From Platanthera guangdongensis (taxonomy: Eukaryota > Streptophyta > Magnoliopsida > Asparagales > Orchidaceae), in assembly GCA_039583875.1 (NCBI GenBank), contig CM077160.1:109073530-109137529 (forward strand): DNA of 64,000 bases. The letters run 5' to 3'. Every line of letters starts with the position of its first letter. Position 1 is the first letter of the stretch. Below the pieces are notes generated by a model, which did no database searches, had not been told where the DNA came from, and was given only the letters and a program-made list of their open reading frames with translations. The position numbers and the translations under genes were made by a program. Positions 55,318-64,000 of the stretch are shown piece after piece.

Positions 55318-56955
55318 GTGCCCTTGAGTGTTCCCTCTGCTGTAAAGTCAGTTGTTCCAGTTAGTTCAGAGATAGTGATACCAGATGCAGTTGAAAATTC
55401 ATATGATCTACTCATAGAAATTGCTGATATTGGTAGTGATGCTGCTACTGAGGTTGTATTTGATAAGGTTGCTGATGCTGAGATAGTTGCTAATGATGAG
55501 TTGGATGCTGATGCTTTTGATGAGGTTGTTGATGAGGATATGGCTGCTGATAATGTAAATGATGTAGACAAGGTTTGAGTTGCTTATAATGTAAATGATT
55601 CAACTGCTATTGTTGCTTCAGAAAATCTGCTCATAAGTCTCTCATAGTTTCACCCAGCTGTATCTGAGGGGGAGCATGCTCAGTCCTCAGTATCTATTCA
55701 CACCCAGGTTGACAGGTTTATCAGACAACTGCAGAAAAGTATTGCAAAGATTCCAGGTGGACTTCTAGTTGAGGAATAAGAGATTATTGATATATCTTAT
55801 GAGGAAGGAGATGCAAAGGTGCATCCTCCTATCCTAGAAGCTCAAGATCCAGAACTATTAATGAAACTTCATATCTCCCCAGTGGTAGAGTCATCCAGTG
55901 ACTCTAAGGCCAGTGCAGATCTTCCATCTCCTCCTAGTGTTCCTGCCATAGAGATTCCAAGTTCAAGTTCATATAGTTCCATTCTGAAGTCTATAGAATC
56001 CATGATGGCAAAACAACAAGTTCATTTTGATAGATCTCTAAAGAAAGTTCAGAAGACAGTTATGAAGAGGATAAAAGAGACGGAACAAGATATGAACAAT
56101 GACCTTGCTGAAGTCAAGGTGCATTTTGATAAGATGGAATCATACTTAGATAACTGGTTTATTAAAGGTGGACAAGCAATAAATCTAACTATGACTGGTC
56201 TGAAAAGTAACTTGGACGTTCTCAAGGATGTTCATGATAATGCTAAAACTATTATAAATGCTCAAAATGTAGGGATGAATTATTTTGATGCTCAGATGGT
56301 CTACTATAATAATGATATTGCCTCAAAAGTACTTAAATAAGACAAAAAGGGTGAGGAAGAATTGAAAACTAAGGTTAATGCGCTTGAAGCTTCAATGAAA
56401 GATCAGTTTAAGGCTGCAAACATCTACTATTATGTTAACTTCAATTGGTTGTATAGAGAGCTGTTTTCAGGGCCTGTTGAAGTCAGAATGCCAGAACAGG
56501 TGATATCAGATCTTGTACATGACTTTGTTCAGTCTGCTTAGGAGTACACTCAGAATTGGACAGAATCCCAAGATCAATCTGGTGCTGCTGAACTAGAGAC
56601 TCAAGTGGTTGAGGATATCTCCCAACTAGCTTCTAAGATAAGGAGATATGATGAAGGCTCTTCTGCTGTCAGATCTAATCCTAGCAGAGAACTGTGTGAA
56701 GTGTGGAGTTCGATCTCAAAAAGTATTATCTTGGACACCTTCACATTGGTCAATGTAGGACATGAAGATAGATACAGTTACTATAGCAGGGAGGAGTGGA
56801 AGAAGCATGAAGTTGCAAATGTCAAGAGAAGGATTCACTTCAGAAATTTCAGAAGAGATGATCCTGCAGCCCTTCCCTCGCCGCCAAAGAATTTTCTTAA
56901 GCCAAAGGCCTACTTTGATAGACAGTTTCAGAAGAGCCAGGGCAAACAAGCTTGA
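55318..56955 (+). pseudogene. copia-4 third ORF (coiled-coil, env-like position)
   Basis: One reading frame with stops near 55576, 55648, 55780, 56338 and 56540. Acidic N-terminal part (DELDADAFDEVVDEDMAADN), a serine-rich linker, then a helical region (HFDRSLKKVQKTVMKRIKETEQDMNND, WFIKGGQAINLTMTGLKS, GMNYFDAQMVYYNNDIASKV; 56010-56335). The same blocks occur in copia-5 (FHKGGNAIVFLAKQQ, GVNYLDAQVRFQKDDLRDHI), so the two are homologous. No membrane segment. Function unknown. Confidence 0.75.
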
Positions 56956-57133
56956 TGTTTTTTATTTGATGATTGTGAATACTATTTGCCCAAAAGAACT
57001 TTCATATATATATATAATTTAATGTTTTGAATGAGAATGTGTTTATTTCTTAATTTTATATGTCATTTCCTTTTCATGTTTTAAGATTATTGTCTGTACA
57101 ATTCACCTTAGTTTGTAGGGTTTTGACTTCTTC

Positions 57134-57147
57134 AAATAGGGGAAGAT
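57134..57147 (+). promoter_or_regulatory. Polypurine tract of copia-4
   Basis: AAATAGGGGAAGAT before the mutated LTR start TATTGGGTATTG (G to A at base 2). Confidence 0.8.
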
Positions 57148-57660
57148 TATTGGGTATTGTATCCATAATGACCCTTATTTGAAGAAGTGTCCCTTGAACT
57201 AAGATGAAATGAGATTTTATTTGATGTTGCTTCTTTAGTTATGCGCATGCAGGACTGAATTGCTAAGTACAACCCAATGTCAAGTTACAGTGGGTCATGA
57301 AACACAGGACTATACAATATAATCCTTCATTGTGTACGATAATATGTTGACTCACGTGCAATCTCACTATTGGGGTGTACTTCTGATTCAAGTACATTAG
57401 AATAAACGAGGAAGGACAAGCTGCTGCATTTTGAAGAACATAATTTGTCTCTAAGTAAAATTTGTAGGGTATAGTAGTGAATACTCGTCGAATTCATTGA
57501 GTATACTCATGATCAATACTCGATAAATCCGTCGTGTATTCCTACTGACACTCGTCGAAGTCGTCATATTTACTTAGGGAATAACCTCTGCGTTCTTGGA
57601 AATCAGTTAAGTAAAAAATCGTCTAGTATCTTCATATATACTCGTCGAATTCGTCGAGTG
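57148..57660 (+). repeat. 3' LTR of copia-4, truncated
   Basis: Matches 53882-54375 and stops at TCGTCGAGTG, where the next insertion begins (TGTTGATGCG). Confidence 0.83.
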
Positions 57661-58149
57661 TGTTGATGCGCGAAAACGGAGGGGGAGAAGGCTGTCGCGG
57701 GCACCAGCAGCTAACGGGGTGTGTTTGGTCTCACAGGCAAGGTAATGAAGTTGATGAGATTGATGGTTGTGGGGATAGAGGAGAGGAGGAAGCTTCTAAG
57801 TGATCGAGAGTGGAGCAGATGCTTGTTCAAAGGTTGCGGGGATAGAGGAGAGAAGGGTGTTGATCCGAGTGCGGAGATGGTTGGGAAGGTTGATCAGGAG
57901 CTATTGAGCAGATGTTTACTTTGTCGGTTATGCTTGCAGGTTGATGCTGAGAGAGCTGAGCTGAGCTAAGAAAAGAGAGGGGCCGCTAGCAGCGGCAACA
58001 GTAGACTTTGCCCGCCGCGGCTTAAATGTCACTCTTGCGACAGGCTTTCCTTTGATTAATATTGAGAGTTACAACTTGTATTACACCTTTACAAGAAAGC
58101 AAATAAAGGGTACACTAGGAAGCTAGCGGCTAAGGAAAGAGGATGCCAG

Positions 58150-59190
58150 AAAATAGGCCGCGTGGACTGAAGAACAAAGTCGGCAGGCCGTGCGGACAAG
58201 GAAAGAGAGAGAGTGCAGACTGGGAAATGGAGTCCGTAGGGGTTGAAGGCTTGAGCTTGTCGAGCGATGACGATGATGAGACCGCGGTGCCCCCCCCCCC
58301 CCCCCCCTGAACAAGAGGCATGGTGTTCTATTTATAGACCCGATGAGGTAACGACTTTCAGTGATGTTACCCCCGGTGAGGCGGTAACTTGCGCGAGAAG
58401 AGAACTACATCCCCCGAGTCCGCAACAGGCTGCGCGGACAGGGATTGCCTTTTGGAACTAGTTCTACTGATAACGGACTTGGAGGAGTCCGCCCTTACTG
58501 CTGGCGGACTGAGAGGAGTCCGCCCGAACTGCTGATCGAGCCCGCACCAAGATTGTGCTGGCTGAGGGACTACCCGCCCGCTGCTGGGAAGCGGGTGCTG
58601 TAGGCTGGGCGGCGGACTGTGCAATGAGTCTGCCCCTGCTGAGGAATGTTGAGCTGGGGTTCATTGATGTTTGCGGACTAAGAAGCTAGTCCGCCCAGCC
58701 CACAACAGAGAAGTGTTGGAAATCGCGATCTGCCAGAGGTGTTTCTCCACTGGGCTACCTGGTGGACTGAAGAAGCAGGACACGCCTTCTGCTGAAGTCC
58801 GCCGTTTGTTTAATAGAACGTCTTGCCGCCCCTGCTGGGCGGCCTGGGCTTGGCGACCTGGAAGGTAGTGCATGCTTGGCGAAGTGGAGGCAGGCATTGT
58901 TGGACAGCGGCCTAGGGACAGGTAGCCACTCTTGACTGATGACGAGATGGAGTTGTCGTTGAAGTTGGTGGGCAGCCTAGAGGCAGGTCGCTTGACAATA
59001 TGGCGGTCTAGAATCCGAGACCGCCAAGGTTGGTCGCCTGTTTTATGGAGAGCTTGGGGCAGTTAGCTGAACAAAGAGCGCTGTCTGCAGATGCAGACTG
59101 AGGAAACAGTCCGCGAGCCCTGCAGAGCGGAAGAAAGCCGGGCGACCTGGGCGGTCAGACCGCTGAGGCCGCCCAAGCCGAGCAGATTGA
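58150..59190. repeat. GGCGGACT/AGTCCGCC hairpin array
   Basis: Many short inverted pairs: GGCGGACT-GAGAGG-AGTCCGCC (near 58482-58525), GCGGACT..AGTCCGCC (58673-58700), GGCGGTCT..AGACCGCC (59001-59025), GGGCGGTCAGACCGCT-like (59147-59165). The architecture parallels the LTR arrays elsewhere but the sequence is unrelated. Confidence 0.75.
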
Positions 59191-59498
59191 GCTGCCAGGC
59201 AAGCCTGTCTGCCCATCCTAAGATGTCGCGACCTCCAGGGAGAACCCGAAATAGGCCGCGACCAGCGAGCTGGCTACCTTGGGAAGGATCGCCGATTTCT
59301 AGGTTAACATAATCCACGCACTTTTTTAAGTTTCGAAGGGAACTTCAAAAAAGTTGGAGACCCATGAAAATCGTGATCCACCCTAAAGGAAAAGGAGGGG
59401 GCAAGGAGAGATAGAACCTGATGTCTCTTTTTTTACTAATGTCTGTCTTTTTCTTGCAAAGGAAAAGTTAGTGTAGGCATGTATGGAAGGTACGTCTT

Positions 59499-60060
59499 GC
59501 GTGTACCTGGGTTTGCCTTTGTAAAATGAAGAAGATGTGTCTTCCATTGAGTTCTGCAAAACGAAGGTGAGAGGAAAACTTGGAAGCATAATAACTTGCA
59601 AGTACCTGATGGAGGCTTGCAAACACCTGTTATCCTCTGCAAAAAGAAGTGTAAGCAGTATGCATGAAGAGGAAAATAAGTTGCAAGTACCTGAAGGGGA
59701 CTTGCTAGCGTTTGCTGGTTTCTACAAAAGAGAAGTTAGCGGCAGATATGAAAGTAAAGTAGGCTGCAAGTACCTGAAGGGAACTTGCAGATATCTGCTA
59801 ATCTCTGCAAAAAAGGAGTTAGAAGCAGACATGATATATAAAAGAAGGTTTCAAGTACCTGTGAAGAAACTTGCAAGCATCTGCTGACCTCTGCAAGAAA
59901 CGATTTAGAAGCAGATATAATGTAAAGACTAAACCGCAAGTACCTGGATGGAGACTTGCGGGTGCCTGCTAATCACTGCAAAAAAGGAGAGTGAGCAACA
60001 AATATCATGAAAAGACTAAGCTGCAAGTACCTGAGCGGGACTTGCGAATGTTAACTGGAT
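59499..60060. repeat. ~85-bp tandem repeat with GCAAGT..ACTTGC inverted arms
   Basis: Units start at GCAAGTACCT near 59598, 59683, 59766, 59851, 59936 and 60023 (spacing 83-87), preceded by one degenerate unit near 59499. Each unit opens with GCAAGTACCTGNNGGGACTTGC-like inverted arms and ends with a purine-rich CTGCAAAAAAGGAG segment. No ORF is conserved across units. Confidence 0.88.
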
Positions 60061-60235
60061 GATGAGATAAGATAGATATGATCATATAGCAGAGGAAATG
60101 TCTGACAAACTCTGATGATAATTGAATGAAGATCAAACCAGAATAATGATCTTCTTGTTAGATTAGAGATGACATCTTTAACATGAAGCCCAGATCAATA
60201 AGTCGCGTTGACTGTTCACATAATAGGATGTATAT

Positions 60236-61970
60236 TGAAAGAATTGGTTCCTAAACACCTAGAGGGGGGGTGAATAGGTGCAATTCCTTTTTTCTTCTAA
60301 GGCAGAACTTTTAATTCAGTTAATTAACAAAAACAGATAGGTCTACAACTATCACAGCACAGAAATAATAATTTCACACACAATCACAGATTGCACACTG
60401 ATTTATAGTGGTTCCCCAAGGTCTGGGTACATCCACTGTCCCTCTTTGCATATCTAGTAGTGTGCTAGATTCGACCTAACTTCTTTCCTTCTCCTCAGAT
60501 CCACAGATCTTACAGCTCAGAACCCAAACAAGGCTCCTACAACTCAGAGTGAGTCCACACTCCTACAGCTCAAGCAATCTGCCCTACCTCAGCCTTCAAC
60601 AAGGCCTACAACTCAGAGATAATAATCTCCTACAACTCAGGCTCTCAACCCTACCTCAGCCTTCAATAAGGCCTACCACTCAGAGAACTTAATCTTCTAT
60701 AACCCAACCTTTATAATTCAGGCTTACAACTCAGATCTTAAAAAGATCCTACAGAAAATAGATGTTAATTTTAAATCTACCACCACCCTGGTTGAGAGAG
60801 AAAGGATGGAAGGTTTCTTGATCAGATCTTGACAAATATGATGATAGAGATCAACATGTCTTAGCTTTCTTCAAAGCTTCTTGAATCTGAACACAATAGG
60901 GTTGATCTCCTTTGAAGTCGATCTTCAATCAGCTTCTTTCTTGAAATTCAGAAATCAATCTGAATTCTTCTTGGCAGACTGGTTCAGAATCTGCACTTAA
61001 GAGACTTGTTGATGTAAGTCCCTTTCTTCACTTGAATAGATGGAGCTCTCTCTCTAAATTCTTCTGAAAATTCTTCTGAATTCTTCTTTGAATTCTCTTG
61101 ACAAACTCTGAGTAGATCACCCCTTAAGAATGTCTTCTTAGATCTTCTGTTGAAAATCTTCTTCTAAATGTTATTGTGTATTCGTATCATCATTCTCCTG
61201 TTGATAGAGAATGTCTTTATATAGACTTTCTCCATGGTAACCGGCTGATTCGGTTTCTAACGAACTTCTGACAGCTCTGACAGTTGTAGTAGACCAGTTG
61301 GTTATGGCAGCTGTCAAGTCTTCCAGTCACTTCTTGAAACTCTATCTTTGTCAGCAAAGTGTCGAGACTGAACTTCATCTTGTGTCGACACAAGTAGACT
61401 AAGTGTCGACACAAGCCTTGGTGGTGTCGACACAGCTCCCTTGGTGTTGACACTGCTTCTCGACACAGCTTCTGTAGAATATGTCGACACTAGTTCTGTG
61501 TGTCGACACAATCTCTTCTTCTCTTCACAAAAATTAACTTTGTTGAAACTTTGCTATGTGTCGACACAAGTCCTGTGTGTCGACACAGTTGATGTCGACA
61601 AAGTCTTTTGTGTGTCGACACTGCCTCTGTGTGTCGACACGGTTGCTGTCAATTAAGCTTTTTTGTGTGTCGACTCTGTCTCTGTGTGTCGACACAGTTT
61701 CTCCTGGTGTCGACACAGCCTTTCCAAGTGTCGACACAATTGACTCCAGGTATCGACACAGCTTTTCTCCAGTGTCGACACTTGTTCTCATAAGTGTCGA
61801 CACAGCTTTGTTGGTGTCGACTCATGGACTTAGAAACTTTTTCCTGCATTGTTGCATTTTCTTAACCTGCACATATAAACTCAAAATAACATCAAATATA
61901 CCTTGGTGCATATCATTGAGTAAGGTGAGGCTTCTTCAAATCTGGTACACATTTTCCAATGTACCCAACA
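60236..61970 (-). repeat. 3' LTR of copia-5 (1735 bp)
   Basis: Minus strand from TGTTGGGTACATTGG (61970) to CCAATTCTTTCA (60236). The promoter block GGGGAACCACTATAAA (60403-60417), C-tract block (7 C, near 60262) and CCTACAACTCAG leader words match copia-2. Flank 60231-60235 is TATAT; the other end is off the window. Confidence 0.92.
61360..61830 (-). repeat. TGTGTCGACACA array in copia-5 LTR
   Basis: More than fifteen palindromes TGTGTCGACACA or one-base variants, mostly 20-35 bp apart, separated by CTGTGTG or CTTGTG-type linkers. Homologous to 22535-22950. Confidence 0.9.
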
Positions 61971-61985
61971 ATCTCTCCTTATTTG
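61971..61985 (-). promoter_or_regulatory. Polypurine tract of copia-5
   Basis: The minus strand reads CAAATAAGGAGAGAT directly before TGTTGGG. Confidence 0.88.
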
Positions 61986-62169
61986 GAGAAGTCATAACCC
62001 TTAGTCAATAATATACACCATTCATAATAAACACACATTATGATGTATAAAAACATTACATGACAGGGTAACTTATAAACAAAATATATATAAAATATCA
62101 TCACAAAATGATGCAATCATAATGACAACTAAAGATTACAATATTGTAAAATCTAGTTATTCTATTCTA

Positions 62170-63980
62170 AGGCTGATCAGGCTCCTTGATGACTATGCAT
62201 TTGCCTGACTGGATCTTGGCTTGTACTGGAGCTTCAGTATCTTCAGTTGGCTTCTTGCCCTTCAGATCTTTCTTCTTTTGTTCTTCAGCCCTTATTCTTT
62301 GCCTTTCAAAATAGTGAAAAAGCTTTGGGAAGTACTTGCTAGGCTTCCCAGCTTTTGCCTTTCTTTTATATTATAGAATGGCTTCATGTCTAGCTTCATG
62401 CTTTTGTCATTCTTACTCAGTGTACCATTTGCCCCTATCATGGGTCTTGTCCTTTACAGCTTTCCAAGCAGTCAAGATAATATTCCTGGAAGTAGGACTC
62501 CACTGCTCAAAATCAGGCTTCAACTCAGCCTGTTCTCTGAATCTTTTCTTTGAAAGTTGAGTTTCTTGCTCTGTATTCAAAGCTGCCTCTGACACTTCAA
62601 ATTCTCAATGATAACAGTTTTAGTACCCTCTGGAGGGTTGTACATTGACTGTACTTCTTGCTGAATCATATCAAGATCTGCTGGAGGGTAAATAACCTGA
62701 GAAACTTCAGGTTGAACACCTTCAAAATAAGCAGGTTGCACACCTGACTCAGCTACATTATCATCATCACAGAGGGGTGGATATCCAAGTGTGGATCTGA
62801 TGCTATTAGATATCCATTTAGCATGATCTGAGCCTGCTTTGACTTACACCCTCTCCACCTTTATGACTTCTCTTTCAATATGATCTCTGAGGTCATCTTT
62901 CTGAAATCTGACTTGTGCATCTAGATAATTAACACCATCTTTATAAATTGACCTTAATTTCAGTAGCTGATCAGAAATAATCTTTTGTGAAGTCTTAATA
63001 GCTGTTTGGACAGCAGCTAGTTCCTCCTGGAAGTGTTTATCAAAATTTGACTTGGCTTTAGCTCTTGCCTCAGTCTGGGCAATAACAGTATTCTTTAATT
63101 TTGTAATAATCACATTATGTGATTCAGTCAGATTGTCATTCATTCTTAGTTGATTTTCTAGGACATAGCCTTGCTTAACAGCTATGTCATCAACTTGAGT
63201 CTTTATTCCTTCTTGTTGTTTTGCTAGAAAAACTATAGCATTACCTCCTTTATGGAAGCAATCTGTCATCTCCTTCTTATTCTGGTTTACTTCAAATCTT
63301 ATGGATTTGATATCTTGAGCCAAGGAGAATTGCAGATCTTTATGAGTTTCATCCGTATATTTCTCCATGGCTATCCTTTGTTCATCTAATTTTTCTTGCA
63401 AGGATACCAACAAAGAGCTATAATCTGTGGCTGGAGCAGGTTGTGGAGAAGTTTGCAATGCCCTTTTATAGCTTTGGCTTCTCCTTTTGAAAACCATCCG
63501 CTTTCTCTTCTTTGCTTGTATTTCTGCTTCATCTTCAGAAGCCGAGGTACTTGCAATATCAACTCTTTCTTTAGGACTAGGAGGAAATTCTTTTTCAGTC
63601 CTAGGTTGCTCTCCCTCAATGTTAGTTTGCTCCCCCTCAGTTCTTGCTTTCTCCCCATGAGTCCCTTGCTCCTCCCCCTCAGTCCTGACTTGCTCCATAT
63701 CAGTGAACAACTCTTCTAGGGTAAACTCTTGTTGAGTTAGGACTTGAGTCACTCTTAACTCTAGAGCATCAGCAGCTGTAGATGTATCCTCCATAACATC
63801 TTGTGCTTGACTGTTTAGTTGAGTGGTCTGGTCAACATCAACCAAAGACATAGTTAGTGTTTCATCCTTATTATTGAAAATTGATTGATTTACTTCCTGG
63901 ATTATCTCAAGAATAGTTTGTGTAGCCATTTTACTATCTAAGTGTATTGGCTCTTCCTCAAGATGAGGCTCCCCCTGCAT
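62170..63980 (-). pseudogene. copia-5 third ORF (coiled-coil protein, env-like position)
   Basis: An open frame from the ATG at 63980 runs 378 codons to a stop at 62844. Glu/Thr-rich repeats in the N-terminal third (RTEGEEQGTHGEKARTEGEQ) precede a basic patch (KKRKRMVFKRR) and a long helical region: SLQEKLDEQRIAMEKYTDET, FHKGGNAIVFLAKQQEG, GVNYLDAQVRFQKDD. Beyond the stop, related coding continues in other frames (SEAALNTEQETQLSKKRFREQAEL, 62500-62595; YFERQRIRAEEQKKKDLKGKKP, 62240-62330), so the original protein was longer and is now broken. No signal or membrane segment. The same coiled-coil blocks occur in copia-4. Confidence 0.78.
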
Positions 63981-64000
63981 CTGATCATCATGTTTAATGT

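Larger units (their letters stand above)
53882..57660 (+). mobile_element. copia-4: Sirevirus-like deletion derivative (gag-pol lost)
   Basis: 5' LTR from 53882 (TGTTGGGTATTG), third ORF remnants (55318-56955), polypurine tract (57134-57147) and the first ~510 bp of the 3' LTR (57148-57660), which is cut by the next element. Gag, protease, integrase and RT are absent: LTR sequence runs straight into third-ORF sequence near 55316. The two LTR starts differ by more than 10 % by eye, so it is old. Confidence 0.85.
57661..60235 (-). mobile_element. Unclassified LTR-like element with hairpins and tandem repeats
   Basis: The left boundary is sharp: copia-4 LTR ends and TGTTGATGCGCG begins, the reverse of an LTR end CGCATCAACA. 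A minus-strand TATA (GTCTATAAATAGAACACC, 58327-58341) lies inside a GC-rich stretch with a G/C homopolymer (58290-58307). Small ORFs have no recognisable domain. The right side is cut by the copia-5 LTR, so I could not find the opposite end. An LTR of an unidentified (possibly Tat-like) family is my best guess. Confidence 0.5.
60236..64000 (-). mobile_element. copia-5: Sirevirus-like element, only 3' end in window
   Basis: 3' LTR (60236-61970), polypurine tract (61971-61985) and third ORF (62170-63980). pol would lie beyond 64000. The third ORF is long and nearly clean, and the LTR palindromes are better preserved than in copia-2, so this is probably a younger member of the copia-2 family. 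Confidence 0.9.

Noticed and set aside
59499..60060. CRISPR-like array
   Set aside because: The units are ~85 bp, similar along their whole length and without distinct spacers; the context is a plant retroelement.
62336..62560. 74-codon plus-strand ORF
   Set aside because: Antisense to the C-terminal remnants of the copia-5 third ORF, which has clearer coding features.

Overview
This window looks like angiosperm nuclear heterochromatin made almost entirely of nested LTR retrotransposons. I see no host single-copy gene. The evidence is the domain content: Ty1/copia elements with integrase before reverse transcriptase (RT), two Gag zinc knuckles, initiator-Met-type primer sites and an extra ORF downstream of pol (Sirevirus-like); Ty3/gypsy chromovirus pol (Tekay-like) with a C-terminal chromodomain; and a Tat-lineage gypsy element with a second RNase H and antisense ORFs. 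I cannot name the species.

Layout. 1-16011: copia-1 (+), whose 5' part lies off the window. It is split inside RT by a nearly full-length Tekay-like gypsy element, gypsy-A (385-9903), with 5-bp target-site duplication (TSD) TCTTC and two 2305-bp LTRs about 1 % diverged by hand count. After its RNase H, copia-1 has a leader of inverted repeats, a long Sirevirus-type third ORF with three stops, and a 3' LTR (14118-16011). 16017-23087: copia-2 (-), heavily decayed, apparently the host of copia-1. 23088-26755: a gypsy-like terminal sequence holding a solo Tekay-like LTR (24102-26223, TSD GGTTG). 26756-33077: copia-3 (-), decayed, with a non-autonomous hAT element (29514-30714) in a Gag zinc knuckle. 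33083-36165 and 53505-53881: remnants of an old gypsy element (-). 36171-53499: a complete-ended Tat element (-, TSD TTAAT), carrying two + strand (antisense) transcription units between integrase and the 3' LTR, and a rearranged Tekay-like LTR (38668-43548, TSD CTTTA). 53882-57660: copia-4 (+), an internal-deletion derivative. 57661-60235: an unclassified element rich in hairpins and an ~85-bp tandem repeat. 60236-64000: 3' LTR and third ORF of copia-5 (-).

Four things stand out. (1) Nearly every LTR family here, gypsy and copia alike, carries dense arrays of short inverted repeats; several share TCGTCGA or GTGTCGACAC cores across superfamilies. (2) gypsy-A appears to be expressed through two introns: the Gag start codon lies inside the LTR and is spliced to gag across the primer-binding site, and a 76-nt intron joins gag to protease. 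Both features recur in other copies in the window. (3) The gypsy-A primer-binding site continues for 66 nt as the complement of initiator tRNA-Met, with paired changes in the T stem. (4) The Tat element has two antisense units, each behind its own TATAAATAG promoter. Tekay, Sirevirus and Tat biology is established knowledge; the intron, captured-tRNA and hairpin-array readings are mine from this sequence.
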